From NCBI GenBank assembly GCA_945859605.1, contig OX243820.1, forward strand, positions 24,174,059 to 24,238,058: DNA of 64,000 nt, read 5' to 3'. The notes beneath the pieces were generated by a model that was given only the letters and a program-made list of their open reading frames with translations, did no database searches and was not told the DNA's origin. Made by a program: the position numbers and the translations under genes. Source of the DNA: Lumbricus rubellus. Taxonomy: Eukaryota; Annelida; Clitellata; Crassiclitellata; Lumbricidae. Below, in pieces: positions 26,701-36,567 of this stretch. The stretch's first letter is position 1. Every line of letters begins with the position of its first letter.

Positions 26701-29700
26701 TCATCCGGCCGAAATCTTCTGAAATTTCCCTTAACATTTTGCCCGAAAGGTCTGACTACCCTTTTTGTTCGGGCAATTCTGATTTTTCGGGCAAAAAGAC
26801 CCGGAAAAATAAAAAAAAGTAAATTTTAAAACATTTATTTTTATTTTTCCGGGTCTGCTTGCCCGAAAAATCAGACTTGCCCGAAATTTGGGGGGGCATT
26901 TGCCCCCCCTGGACCCCGTCTCCTACGCCTATGTGACTATGGCTATCATACTTGAACTCTGCAGCCGGTACTTAATTCTTCTGTGTCCTGCTGCAGGTAC
27001 CTGTGATGTTCCGTGTATCAACGGAGGAACGTGCAACCATTACAACGTCTGCACTTGTCCAGAAGGATATAGCGGACAGTTCTGTCAGAAGCGTAAGTCC
27101 ATCGTCGATCAGTTTTCTCTTAGTTTTCTCTTCTTATTTTACAAATGTCTTAAGGTCACATTTTTCATTTTCCAAGCAAAATTGCAGAGTAAAGAATCAA
27201 AACACGAGATCTCATGTACGAATGTCCAGCCATAATATTATTCAGGTAGGCCTATTGTTGAAAATAGGTCCATGATAGACCAATTATTATTAGGCCCATT
27301 GTTCACACAGTCATCTTGCAATCTGACCGTCATGACTCGAGACGACAACACAGGTTAAAAGGAATTCGTCGACGCTCGCCTTGCTTGCCAACAGCACAGC
27401 GGTTGACAGGACTCAGCAAAGTAACAAAGTTCACTGAAACTACATTTTGTTCACGAAGTAATGTGAATTAATTATTATTAGGTTAGGTCAAAAATTCAGC
27501 GATCTCTGTGGACCCTGGTGGCTTCGCACACACTGCACACATGGTAGCTACGCTACTGGATTGGTGAGCGTTAAATAATTATAATGGGTGGGACACTATG
27601 CCAAATTTCGAAATCTGCAAGCGTTGCTTTAAGTAGACCAACTCACTGATGTTATGAAGTTCGAGGAGGTGGGCTGCAGCAGCCTGCAGGTGGAATGCAG
27701 TGGATACACTTGCGCTGCATAAGCGATCTCAGCACCACGCAGCTTAGCAACAGTTTCTATGAAACGTGTAAACAAGTATGTTACGTTTACCTATCGCCTC
27801 CGCACCATTTGTCTGATATCTTCACGGGTGGACTGAACACAAAAGAACCAACGATTAACGCACTGCAGGGTCTGTGTATAACGAACGATCGCAGAACTGG
27901 TGTATTGTATAACGGATGTGGATAAATATTATGACATGGAACAGTCGGATATCTTGCCGCAGTAGTTATGCTTACTTCAGTCTTTGAGGTTCAGAGTGAT
28001 GTATTGTATAGGCTATCCTAAAAAGAAATGGAATAATAACACTATTCCTGAAGTCCGGAGTGTGAATGTGACTGATGTAGGTCAATGTCATGCAAACAAC
28101 TTCTCGAGAAAGCTTAATATTTACAAAGTATATGCCACCGTAATTGTAAATTTTTATAGCGCCAATACTGACTATACCATAGTCAGACTATATCAACCTA
28201 TGCTCGAAAGGAATGGTTTTCAGGCAGAGGGCAAAGAAAAACTAAGTAGCTCATCACGGAGGTTGCTAGGCAACCTTTTTCAAATAGGTGGACCAACCAC
28301 AGTGAACTTTAAGCGATCAATATGGAAGCTACATCCATATAGGTATTTCCTGGATGTCTACAATTATGCCATGAGTTTTGTTCATACATTACTTATCAAA
28401 ATAATATTTTTATGCAAAGTCGTTTCTATTTGGCCGTACGTCGCACGTAGGCTACTGTCTTTGCCCATTCGGATCTTTGCCTCTGTCACTGAATGTGTCT
28501 CATTTCTTTTGTTTATTTCATGCTTCTTTCTCTGCATCTTTCTCTTCCTCTCTTTGTCCATTCCACTGACTATGCCTAGGTTTTATTTCTGTTTTCGTAT
28601 TATGCTCTTCTCTGTTTGTTCCTATCTCTGTCAGTGGTTAAGCTTCTTTGTCACCATCGCATGTTGTCCGCTCTTCCGTCTAGCTGTCCGTCTGTCTGTC
28701 TCTCTGCATGGCTGTCTGCCTGTCTGTCTATTCGTCTACACACTTAGAGGATTTGTGGCATGATTCTTAATTTCTTATCACATGAGCTCACAACTGCGAC
28801 TGCTCGGCGCCTTGGAAGTAGTTCTGACGATGTTATGGATGAAGACTTCACTTCAACGATGTCATTTGTTTGCAGCGCTCTGCAAGAGATGGTGCGGGGT
28901 TCACGGGAAGTGTGTCGATATAAATCTGTGCGAATGTCATCGAGGTTGGCGAGGAAAACTCTGCAATAAAAGTGAGACAGACACTTTCGTTTCGCTCATA
29001 ATATCATTATACCAATCTATTTATGCTAATAGTCTTACTAAGCAAAGTTCGTGCGTTTGTGTGTGTGTTTGTGTGCGTGTGCGTGTATTTAGGCACAGTT
29101 CACACCGTTCTAGTCTGTTCGCTGAGTTTAATTAAAGTTGCAAATTCAAAAACTGTGCAAGAGATATGAAGAGGTGCTGTATAGATTTTCAGATTGAATG
29201 AATGAATAAAGGAAGGAAGGAAGGAATGAACCTCAACACTGAACTATTTGATATGTGAAACTGGTTGTAAAGCTGTACCATTGTGCTCTGCATAATTATG
29301 TCTTTCACCTCTGATTAATTACATAGATAATAAAAGCAATATAGTGGTGGTCTATAAAATTTATGTGTGCATGTGTTTTAGCCATCAAGTATTCTGATGA
29401 CAATCTGAAGGAAGGAAACCTGAGCAGGAAGAAGAGAAGGCGAAAGCTGCGTCACAGTGGATCTCCTCCGTTTGTAAGTCAAGACCAAGTTCTTCATCTT
29501 AACAGCGCTAAATAAATTTCCAATAGGGGCCTACCTTTCTTATTGAATGCGGCCAATTGCAAAGTAGGGTACAATGTTTATTCTATAATCTATATGGTTG
29601 CCCTTAAATTAACCGGGGCTTATAGAACCTTTTAGGACTCTCCCTTTAAGCCATAAAAGTGTATTTCCAACCTACCAGGCCTACATCAGTTCTGTTAGAC

Positions 29701-29883
29701 TATTCTACTATGTAGGTGTCAAGAAAAAAGTGTCTATGGTTATTATGGTTAATGTTCTTCATCTAGAGGTTTGAAGTGCAGAAGAAGAAAGGTCAGAAGA
29801 AGTCGTCCCCGTCGCGTACTACGGAAACAACGACCGTTCACGAAAGTCCAACCGAAGCGGGACATCAGCAGACGACACGCTGA
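12414..29883 (+). CDS. WIF1: Wnt inhibitory factor 1 (WIF1), 5'-incomplete, 11 exons seen
   Basis: Secreted extracellular antagonist that in known animals binds Wnt ligands and glypican/heparan sulfate. Joining the eleven exons listed below gives about 394 residues plus a split first codon, all in one frame, against 379 for full-length human WIF1. The order is the family order: WIF domain (exons at 12414, 13031, 16042), five EGF-like modules each with six cysteines (24382, 24913, 25823, 26997, 28876), then a basic tail (29382, 29767). The segment IPMDIYIIKNG matches the start of the second human exon, and the phase-1 joins between EGF exons are typical. The missing part is the signal peptide and roughly the first 15-20 residues of the WIF domain; the first seen exon begins with two bases of a split codon, so an upstream exon ending in phase 1 must exist, either beyond the window or unrecognised in 1-12413. 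Introns contain the (GTAT)n array, SINE ends, a CCGGTGTC element and a hAT-type MITE. Identification is firm; exact edges are inferred from splice signals. Confidence 0.9.
12573..12990. repeat. (GATT)n-rich tract in WIF1 intron
   Basis: Degenerate TGATTGAT/TGGTTGAT repeats from about 12620. The piece 12573-12612 (TTTTTTACCGTGAGTCCGG) matches the MITE at 33023. Confidence 0.8.
13031..13133 (+). CDS. WIF1: WIF1 exon: WIF domain, part 2
   Basis: Acceptor gttttag, donor gtgaga; phase 0 to phase 1. Encodes YTYKFSDLRSLDP, which parallels YFYEFLSLRSLD of human WIF1, and ends at VVPKKRS. Confidence 0.92.
13645..13700 (-). mobile_element. SINE/LINE 3'-end fragment
   Basis: Minus-strand GAGCGCCTCTGA ... 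CACTATATAAAATC with an (ATTC)n tail at 13579-13605 on the plus strand. Confidence 0.65.
13745..14346. repeat. (GTAT)n microsatellite, about 600 bp
   Basis: Tetranucleotide array, uninterrupted from about 13767 to 14300, then a GTACGTAT octamer phase to 14345. The longest ORFs here are pure repeat translations. Confidence 0.98.
14720..14915. repeat. (CT)n followed by (CA)n
   Basis: Pyrimidine tract about 14722-14872 then CA dinucleotides 14873-14912. Confidence 0.9.
15095..15240. repeat. (GAAT)n microsatellite
   Basis: Degenerate TGAATGAA/TGAGTGAA units, resembling an isolated retroposon tail. Confidence 0.8.
16042..16185 (+). CDS. WIF1: WIF1 exon: WIF domain, part 3
   Basis: Acceptor tggtgtag, chosen because it is the site that keeps frame with the phase-1 exon before it; a stronger-looking ctgcag at 16021 would shift the frame. 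Encodes EFQLAIPC (human VVQVGFPC) to KRCLAF, including the two cysteines expected in this half of the domain. Donor gtatgt, phase 1. Confidence 0.88.
16352..16552. repeat. 17-bp GC-rich minisatellite beside a hAT-like end
   Basis: About nine units of CGCGCTTTCTGGAGCTC from 16395. The preceding CAGGCCCGGCCTTAGGGC resembles the CAGGGCCGGC-type termini seen at 23665. Confidence 0.85.
18815..18880 (+). mobile_element. SINE/LINE 3'-end fragment
   Basis: GAGCGCCTCTGAGTAG, TTGAAGAGGCGCTATATAAA and AATGAATG tail. Confidence 0.75.
19492..19690. repeat. (CAGA)n degenerate microsatellite
   Basis: CAGACAGA with interruptions. Confidence 0.9.
20750..20942 (-). mobile_element. tRNA-derived SINE, family B copy 1
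   Basis: Minus strand: tRNA-like head with GGTTCAAATCCACC, then the body and GAGCGCCTCTGA 3' part. Nested in the CCGGTGTC element. Related copies at 53671, 55808 and 60680. Confidence 0.8.
21060..21620. repeat. AT-rich palindromic TGATATATA repeats
   Basis: Dense ATATAT, TATGATAT and TATCATAT alternation, self-complementary over several hundred bases. Confidence 0.85.
22846..23665. mobile_element. hAT-like relics with GGCGCC phrases
   Basis: Two right-type termini, GGTCGGCCCTG (ending 23484) and GGGCCGGCCCTG (ending 23665), and a left-like CCGGCCTTAGCCC at 22839. All carry GGCGCCCTAGGCAA-like subterminal sequence. Borders are unresolved; the relics abut the CCGGTGTC element. Confidence 0.5.
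23755..23784. repeat. (TA)n microsatellite
   Basis: Pure TA run in WIF1 intron. Confidence 0.9.
24190..24312 (+). mobile_element. Two SINE/LINE 3'-end remnants
   Basis: GTAAAGAGGCGCTGTATAAA at about 24207 and GAAGAGACGCTCTATAAATC at about 24286, about 80 bases apart and just before the EGF 1 exon. Confidence 0.5.
24382..24486 (+). CDS. WIF1: WIF1 exon: EGF-like module 1
   Basis: Acceptor tttgtag, donor gtatac, phase 1 to 1. Six cysteines in the EGF pattern (VCKLSCKNGGKC, then CDCKPGYYGLRC). It lies about 8.2 kb after the previous exon; that intron holds the 20-22.8 kb inverted-repeat element. Confidence 0.93.
24913..25008 (+). CDS. WIF1: WIF1 exon: EGF-like module 2
   Basis: Acceptor ctttgtag, donor gtatac, phase 1 to 1. 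Six cysteines: VCFPQCMNNGTC then CSCKEGFHGSRC. Confidence 0.93.
25190..25330. repeat. (ATC)n/(GTC)n trinucleotide tract
   Basis: Mixed CATCAT and CGTCGT runs; poly-His, poly-Asp and poly-Met frames are by-products. Confidence 0.95.
25823..25924 (+). CDS. WIF1: WIF1 exon: EGF-like module 3
   Basis: Acceptor tgttgtag, donor gtaaga, phase 1 to 1. Six cysteines: VCKHPCLNGGFC then CRCPATHYGDHC. A (CAC)n tract starts about 70 bases into the following intron. Confidence 0.93.
25995..26080. repeat. (CAC)n trinucleotide tract
   Basis: CCACCACC run with short CATCAT end, about 70 bases after the EGF 3 donor. Confidence 0.95.
26559..26933 (+). mobile_element. hAT-type MITE with 8-bp target duplication TGACTATG
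   Basis: 375 bp. Terminal inverted repeats CATAGGCGTAG / CTACGCCTATG. TGACTATG occurs at 26551-26558 and again at 26934-26941. Interior has inverted GCCCGAAAATT phrases and G/C runs; no ORF for a transposase. Confidence 0.85.
26997..27092 (+). CDS. WIF1: WIF1 exon: EGF-like module 4
   Basis: Acceptor ctgcag, donor gtaagt, phase 1 to 1. Six cysteines: CDVPCINGGTC then CTCPEGYSGQFC. A 375-bp hAT-type MITE ends only about 60 bases upstream, so the transposon lies beside the acceptor region. Confidence 0.93.
27093..28875. other. WIF1 intron between EGF 4 and EGF 5
   Basis: Contains a 259-codon open frame (27984-28763) with CT-rich hydrophobic translation and a retroposon-like ATTTTTATAGCGCC piece at 28147; judged not a gene. 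Confidence 0.5.
28876..28971 (+). CDS. WIF1: WIF1 exon: EGF-like module 5
   Basis: Acceptor tttgcag, donor gtgaga, phase 1 to 1. The split codon makes a proline, giving KP before the module as in human WIF1 (SKPVCEPGC). Six cysteines: LCKRWCGVHGKC then CECHRGWRGKLC. Confidence 0.93.
29160..29227 (+). mobile_element. SINE/LINE 3'-end remnant
   Basis: GAAGAGGTGCTGTATAGATT then (TGAA)n and (AAGG)n tail. Confidence 0.55.
29382..29473 (+). CDS. WIF1: WIF1 exon: basic C-terminal tail, part 1
   Basis: Acceptor gttttag, donor gtaagt; phase 1 to 0. Encodes a short linker then SRKKRRRKLRHSG. The basic run would suit heparan sulfate binding, or furin-like cleavage at RKKRRR; both are inference. Confidence 0.85.
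29767..29883 (+). CDS. WIF1: WIF1 terminal coding exon
   Basis: Acceptor catctag, phase 0, ends at TGA 29881-29883. Encodes RFEVQKKKGQKKSS followed by a Thr/Ser-rich end. Low sequence complexity means homology cannot confirm it, but frame and splice signals agree. Confidence 0.78.
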   Translation, partial: RFEVQKKKGQKKSSPSRTTETTTVHESPTEAGHQQTTR

Positions 29884-32800
29884 ATGATACAGACGACGTC
29901 ATCGTGTCGTCATCACAACTTGAAGAACCTTTTCTATCTTCCTCTAAACGTTTACCATCTCATACTTGATTTACTCGCAAGATGTCGCCGTCGTCGTTTC
30001 TGTCTACTTCGCCGCCATGTTTGTTTAATTTAACGCTCTCTTTACGTAGTCTTATTCGTCTAGCGGCGTTGCTGTTGCTGCTGTTATTGTTGTTGTACAG
30101 TTCTTTATATAGTGGGAGAAGTTGCTTCAGTCAGCGTTGTGGAGTTTTATACAATTGACTGCGAAACGTGTAGCTATTAAGTGATTAATTATCTATGCAG
30201 CCATTGCTAGAAGTTTGTATCTGTACAATTATAGTAACGTTCTCAGTACTGAGATACACATGACGTCTCTATAATATTATGGCTAAGACATAGACATTTA
30301 TAGGCGCTATAGAGGCAGTTTTATGTATAGGAACCTACCCCTAGCCTGAAGTAAGACATATAATTGATTAAACGCTTGAGCATTATGCTAATGGGCTTAA
30401 CAATAACAAGCTCTTAGATTAGATTAGATTAGATTAGATTATACTACATAATGACTACTTTGGACAACCTGGGAAGATCAGGCTCATTTTAACATAGGGC
30501 TGTGACGTCACGTAAACGTCAAGATGAAGGTTTACGATTATGACGTCTTTAAACAATTTGATACGATTTCATGCCATCAAAACCTCAACATGACGTCATT
30601 AGGCCCTAACTGATAATAATACAAGTAGTTTCATGTTGCGTTCATACGCGGTTCGTCAAAAACGCGAGGAGTCAGATTTCTTATTTGGATTAGGCCTGAA
30701 TAATTCTGATATGGCTTGAAAGTCTGTTCTTTATTACCGTGGTACCTGTAGTTTGTCTATTTTTCATTTTAATATTAATTGGTATTGGATTCTGCCACTG
30801 AAGGCAAGAGATTGCAAACTATCTCCCCCTCCTCATCATTCTTAGCTTTGAGGTGATATGGGCCTGAAGCCTTGAGTGGCTTCAGCGCGGGGTAGAATCC
30901 TTGAACAGTCACAAAACCCTGTTTATGCGGACCAGATTAAGTATATGAAGAATTTTGCTTTAATTTACAATGTACTTTTTAAAGACAGACATTTGTAATT
31001 TTATGTAGATTTGCTCTTCACTTTCGGTAGGTCTATTCATGCTCATCATTCTACATGTAGAAGCAAACTCTCAGACAGGCCACAGCGCCTCAAAAGAGTT
31101 GTAGAAAATACATTGCATGATGTTGGTAATAGAGCCAACTGATGCTAAAGGCTTTGTTTATTCTAATTGACAATGAATTATTAGATCACGATGATGATGA
31201 AGAAAACATGATGATGATGAATGATGATTGAGGAAAGATGGTGATTGGTGATGAGCGATGATGGGTTTAAGAGTGCGGCATGCAATGATGACATCTTGTT
31301 ATGCAGTAATCTCAACAACAGTTTAAGGACTTGCGGTTGTTTGAATAACGTTATGGTGATAATGTTGTCTACACAAATTGCTATAGTGTAACAATTATTC
31401 TACTGCGTAGTAGGGCTGTGTTTTGTTCCAGCACTTTTATCAACACGCTCGTGTTTGTGATAAACCGTTCTGTTTAGTTTAAACGGGTAGGCTACTGCAT
31501 TCATCTGTGGGTAATAGCCAGCCAGGCGGTAGTTGCAAAGTGGTAATTGGCTGCGCAAATGGTAAATGGTCGACACTTGAACCCTTCAGTTGTTTGTGTG
31601 TTTTCTCTCGTAGTTGAGTCCATTCAGAGGCTTGTAATTAGGAAGTGTTGCCAGAAAAGGCGGATGAAATGATAGTTGAAGGCTACGATATATAAGAAAC
31701 AAAATTCATAGCAGTTAAGACTGTTAAGTCAAAGCCAAATAACCTCTAGTTAAGGGTATACGAAGCATATTTTAGTCTGTTTGTATGTCGACCACATCCT
31801 GCATGTTATCTTGTAGAGACCCAATCAGAAGGCGGATAATCTTTCTGGAGCCTTTATTTTGCATTATCACTCTAAAGTTTTTATATATTCCGGGAAACTT
31901 TATGTCTTATCGGAAAATTACTTATAGGCTTATCGTAGCCTACCTATTCTAGCCTATTGTGGGCTACTGGCTTGTAGAAAAACATTCGTGGTAGTACTGT
32001 TATAATAATAAAAACATATAATGAGATGTAGGCCTATATAAATTTGAGTTTTCACGCTGATCAAAGCATAGGCTACTGATATTGAAAATGTATGAGTTTT
32101 GATATTTGGATATGAAACATCTTGACCTTAAGAAGTCAGTTTTTGAAATTGTGTTACTATGCTTCTCGTGATTCATTTGAAACTTCGAGGGTCACCATGC
32201 ATACACTTTGGCAGAAAGATTAGAATAGAGTTCGCTATGTAGCCTATAATTATACTAGGATATACTTCAACTGGTGTGCCTTAGAAAACTGGTTTGCGAT
32301 TATCTGACAAGCAATTAGGTGGTGCGCATGTGCTGCTGTGCTATTCAACTCTTTTGAAGGTGTTCATTTTACAAGCGTGAATTTGAAGGAATTGAAAGCT
32401 GACACAGCTAGACCTAGCCTACATGTATGTTATGTGCCGCTATAGGCCTACCACTCCTGGTGACGTATTATTTGAGCTATGTGCATCCGGGAATAAATTT
32501 AGGCCTATATATATATATATAGCACGTAGTTAATAATAAATAAATACAGGCAACATGCAAAATAGATTTAGCATACTTGTGAAAGAGATAGGCCTACTTT
32601 TTCGCGAATAGAAGAACAAAACTTTTTGTTTCGTCGTGGATTGTACATTTTACGATTAGTTCAGACATTTGACGTTTTTCAATGGTTCTATTATATTATC
32701 GTCTTAATATGTATAATCGTATCGTGATGTTTATTTATTATTTTGTAAATTAATGGCTAAACATATTTGAAGATTAATAAATGTCTATCATCTAAGCGTT

Positions 32801-33022
32801 GTATTTTTTGATGACTGACTATCAATGGGTCTAGTCATTTTTTAGAGTGTAAAGCTTAAAAATTATGGACCTCACCTCTTTCTGTCTCCTCTGGTCTTCC
32901 AATCAGAATGGAAAACACTAGGCCTACTTTTCCCACATATTTAATAATCCAACCCTGATTCCATCTCTTTCGTTCACCTCTCTCGTTGCTTCTTTTCTAA
33001 ACACCATCTATAACGTAAGCTA
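29884..33022. other. WIF1 3' flank / 3' UTR, otherwise unassigned
   Basis: No ORF of note. (AGATT)n at 30416-30440, ATG-rich repeats at 31186-31245. Possible poly(A) signals are ATTAAA 30368 and AATAAA 32007; the sequence does not decide which is used. Confidence 0.4.
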
Positions 33023-33337
33023 CAGGGGCGGATACAGAAATGTTTCAAGGGGCACAATTTTTTTACCTTGGGTCCGGAAAAAGTTTGCTGATCCTGGGCA
33101 GAAAAAATAATCTGACGACCTTTTTTAAAGCCATCCTATCGAAAAGTCAGAAAACATACAAAATCTGACGACCTTTTTTAGGCATCTGATCGAAAAATCA
33201 GAAAACATAGGCCTACCATTTTTTCATCCTAAAAAATCTGACGACTTTTTTGTTCAAACCGATTGGGAGGGGGGCACGATACATGGACATTTCTAAATTG
33301 GGGAGCATGGCCAGATTGCTCTCTGGATCCGACTCTG
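33023..33337 (+). mobile_element. hAT-like MITE, CAGGGGCGGATAC ends
   Basis: 315 bp with ends CAGGGGCGGATAC and GGATCCGACTCTG (imperfect inverted repeats). Repeated AATCTGACGACCTTTTTT phrases inside. No clear target duplication. A fragment lies at 12573. Confidence 0.6.
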
Positions 33338-33745
33338 ATACCATATCTCTGACCCTCTAATTTAGCCTGGAAACGATTATGGCCTTGTATGCCCACGATT
33401 TGTTTTTACTCAGCGTCTGCGAATAAACTGGTTTAGCCTACGTGACTTAGCTTTTCGGGCACTGTAAAAATCTCGAGATTACGACTATGATCGACTTCTA
33501 TTCTGGATTTCTATTAGCATCTTATACTCTTTTCCGAAACGTGGCTGTGTGGTTGTTAGTTTAATTAAATTTTTTAGTAGTGTTAGAGCGCATACATTCA
33601 GACTGCGACTTAGGTCTGCTCTGCATGGAAAAGCGAGCACGCCTATGTAGGCCTAACTAATGCAGCGATAAGGCAGCCTTCACTAGAAAGCCAGGAGGGC
33701 ATGCACACAATAAATGAGTGATGCCAACATAGGGCCTCTAGGTCT

Positions 33746-34031
33746 CAGGGCTGGATTAAGGCATGTTAAACATGTTCGGCGGAACAGGGGCCCCCACACT
33801 TTAGGCGGCCCCCACAAATGTGTAAAAAAATTTAAAGAAAATTTCGGCCACACGACTATTTTTCCGAAAATTTCGGCGGATGACTAAAAAAAAAAAAGGT
33901 CATCAACTTTTTGGGCGGATGAAATGGTATGATGTTCCCGAAAAATTTTAAAAAATTCCGCAAAACATTCCCGAAAAGGGCCCCCACAAAAATTCCCGAA
34001 CAGGGCCCCGACATTGCTTAATCCGGCCCTG
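33746..34031 (+). mobile_element. hAT-type MITE with 8-bp target duplication CTAGGTCT
   Basis: 286 bp. CAGGGCTGGATTAAG / CTTAATCCGGCCCTG are near-perfect inverted repeats. CTAGGTCT at 33738-33745 is repeated at 34032-34039. Confidence 0.9.
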
Positions 34032-34121
34032 CTAGGTCTACTAATAGAGCAGACAGCCTACAATACAACGGCAGCGTGCGGCGATAATAGCAACCTAGGC
34101 CTATATATAGCCTACAAAGCA

Positions 34122-34198
34122 CTGTATCTTACGGGGCTCGAACTCGGGTCTGCTGATCTCGGTGCCAGTGTGTTATCCAATGCATTCTCTTTAGCCTA
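34122..34198 (-). mobile_element. tRNA-like sequence, probably SINE head
   Basis: Minus strand reads CCCGAGTTCGAGCCCCGTAA, a good B box and T-arm, but no full cloverleaf was assembled. Confidence 0.35.
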
Positions 34199-34247
34199 CA
34201 AACTTGATGCGTGTTTATGAGCCTTATCAATTTAATTTGCATAATTA

Positions 34248-34354
34248 TATAAAACTTTTGCGTAAATCATCTGGAATATCTATCCTCTAATGACCTCTAT
34301 TATAAAACTTTTGCGTAAATCATCTGGAATATCTATCCTCTAATGACCTCTATT
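34248..34354. repeat. 53-bp tandem duplication
   Basis: 34248-34300 repeated almost exactly at 34301-34353. Confidence 0.95.
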
Positions 34355-34850
34355 ACAGTAGACCTCTGGCTTCGCTCTCAGACCAGTCAACCGTTTAACT
34401 GCCACAGCGCAGAACCTGCGACTGAAAACGAAAATAAAACATTGGCGACAATTACAAGTGACAATTTAAGTCATTAAAGACTGGCATCGTCCCAGGGAGA
34501 GGGTGGGGGCTTTACTTGTTCAGCCCTAAATGCTAGGATATACTCATCTTGTTTTTATCAACCGCAAAACAAACAACATGCTGGGCAATTGGCTTCGATA
34601 AAATGCATAAACCTGTCATCCGTTCCGGGCGCTTATTAGCCTATAGGTTCCATTCATATATTATTACGCAGTCTACATAAAAAATCATATTTTTTTACCC
34701 CCCCCCCTTTTCCGGCCTTCCCCTCTTTCAACCCGTAAATTGTGCGGAATCACCCTCATGCCTATACGTATAAACAATTAAGTGTCTCTTCCTTATTCAG
34801 TCTTCTGCTGCTGAGCAGGTTTGTGACATGGACGACCTCGTAATACCCAG

Positions 34851-35024
34851 CCCTAAAAGTGTAAAAAAAGAAGTGCCTGGACGCCTCTTACCTTTCCAAA
34901 AGAAGTGCCAGGACTCTCCTTACATTTTTTAGGTTTGCTGGCCAAATAAGTGGCCGGACGGTATAGAGATTTGAAAATAGGTACCAGGACGCCGTCCATG
35001 ACCGTCCTGCCACACTTTAAGCCC
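34851..35024 (-). mobile_element. MITE family TTAAAGTG, copy 1
   Basis: About 174 bp; minus strand starts GCTTAAAGTGTGGCAGGACGG. Internal repeats of CAGGACG and AAGTGCC. Similar copies at 37359 and 38903. Confidence 0.75.
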
Positions 35025-35245
35025 TGTGATACCCTCCGACCTCCGCCATCCCGCTCTGTCCTGCGCCTTCCTCTTGGTGGTACCATATGCATCTCCATTA
35101 TCGAGATCACTCAGCATATTTAATCTTCTTCTGCCTCTCGTTGCCTTCCACTCCATACGACCCTCCAGCAACGTCACCAACACCCTCTCCTCTAAGTATA
35201 CATGTGGCTTAGCCACCGATGCTTTCTCCTGCTTATCAACCTAAT
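35025..35245 (-). pseudogene. LINE reverse-transcriptase C-terminal relic
   Basis: Minus strand encodes LVTLLEGRMEWKATRGRRRL and KRKAQDRAGWRRSE, a block typical of the C-terminal end of non-LTR retrotransposon ORF2. No other domain is present, and it runs straight into the MITE at 35024. Confidence 0.65.
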
Positions 35246-35329
35246 CGTAGTAGTTCTCTCTGCACTCCTGCCCTTTCCAAAACTGCCTGATTTGTGATTT
35301 TGTCTCTGCAACTTATTTTCAGCATTCGC

Positions 35330-35580
35330 CTCCACGTGACCACCAGTGACGGCGGCGCCAGGATTTTTGGTCGGGGGGGGGGGCTGAAGCCCTAAGTCAT
35401 TCCTCTCTCTCAGGGGTGCAACTAGAACATTTTCCTTGAAGGTGTTCATAATTATTGCAAGCGCCGAAGGCGTGAAGCTGCGAGTGCCAAAGGCACGAAG
35501 CACGTACCTACTAGGGGGTCTGGGGGAGCATCGTAAGCTCCCCCAGCGGGGTCTGGCGGGAGCCCCAGTCACCAACGCAT
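35330..35580. repeat. Dispersed repeat with CTAGGGGGTCTGGGGGA motif
   Basis: Phrases GCGCCGAAGGCGTGAAGC, GTGCCAAAGGCACGAAGC and a GGGGGAGC/GCTCCCCC inverted pair mark a mobile-repeat-like sequence. Borders not seen; family from pattern only. Confidence 0.45.
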
Positions 35581-36159
35581 TTTTAGCTCTACGGAATATA
35601 TATATTATATTATATATATATATATATATTGAATATAGCGCTTAATATTCTATTTTAATCTAACTGCAGTTAGTAGCCATTTCACAATTTTCCCTTGTTG
35701 GTGCCGTAAGGGGTAATTTAGTCGGCCGTGTATAGGGCCCCCGAGCTCCATTGTCCACGGGCCACCAGCTAGGTTGTTACGCCACTGCATCGCAGCAAGA
35801 ATCTCTCATAATTTCATTGCTGAAAGACATGGTTAAAGAGTTCAATAAAATATCCCCTCCCAATTTTATCTAAATGTCTCATCGCCTCAATGCTGATAGT
35901 CGTGGTTTGTCACTTCAGAAAGTGCCCTTCCTGTTGTTTAAGTATAATAGTCTGACCCGAAGCATGTCTTTCAACGGATGTGCATGACACTGTGGGCACG
36001 CTAATCGTCATTATTTCATCTGCAATTCTGCATGCGTAATGAAACATCGTATATTATTGAACTTACAAACCCGGGCTCGTCACTGGAGGAGACCCGGTTA
36101 CTCTGCCGAACCGGAAGTCAGTATAATTATAGGCCTAGCCGCCTAGAGGACCAATTTCT

Positions 36160-36345
36160 CCTCCGTCAAGCGCATGCTGACGATGAAGCCTTTACAAGAC
36201 GTCTCCAAGTTGCTCTGTCTCTGGTCTTATCCACTGCTCTTCATAATTATGTCCAAGCCCTTCATTTCTAGGTCTTCCATCACGTTCTTCATCCATGTCT
36301 TTTTTGGTCTTCCACTGCTTCTTTCCCCCTTCTGCTTGTCCATAC
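36160..36345 (-). pseudogene. LINE ORF2 C-terminal relic with frameshifts
   Basis: Minus strand frames give KPKKTWMKNVMEDLEMKGLD then RDRATWRRLVKA in a different frame, resembling the end of non-LTR retrotransposon ORF2. Confidence 0.6.
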
Positions 36346-36567
36346 AAGGTATAGAGGACATCGCGAATAAACGCAGTCATAGGCCCTATCACTAGCTGAG
36401 ATGTGTCCGAACTCAGGAACTCCACCAATTAAAAGTGCACGTCGCCTGCGAATTAACGACTTCTAAAGGATCCAAACGGAGCTGTGTTATGTCACGTAGA
36501 GTAGAGCGAAGAGCAGCAAGACTTAGAATGATTTACAGCAAATTGCGTGGATTAGACTCATTATAGT

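Noticed and set aside
27984..28763. 259-codon hydrophobic open frame in a WIF1 intron
   Set aside because: CT-biased composition explains the hydrophobicity, it includes a retroposon-like piece, has no recognisable domain, and lies between two firmly placed WIF1 exons on the same strand.
34122..34198. Possible functional tRNA gene
   Set aside because: Only the B-box/T-arm is convincing; a complete cloverleaf was not seen, and SINE origin is more likely. The same applies to B boxes near 6280 and 9890.
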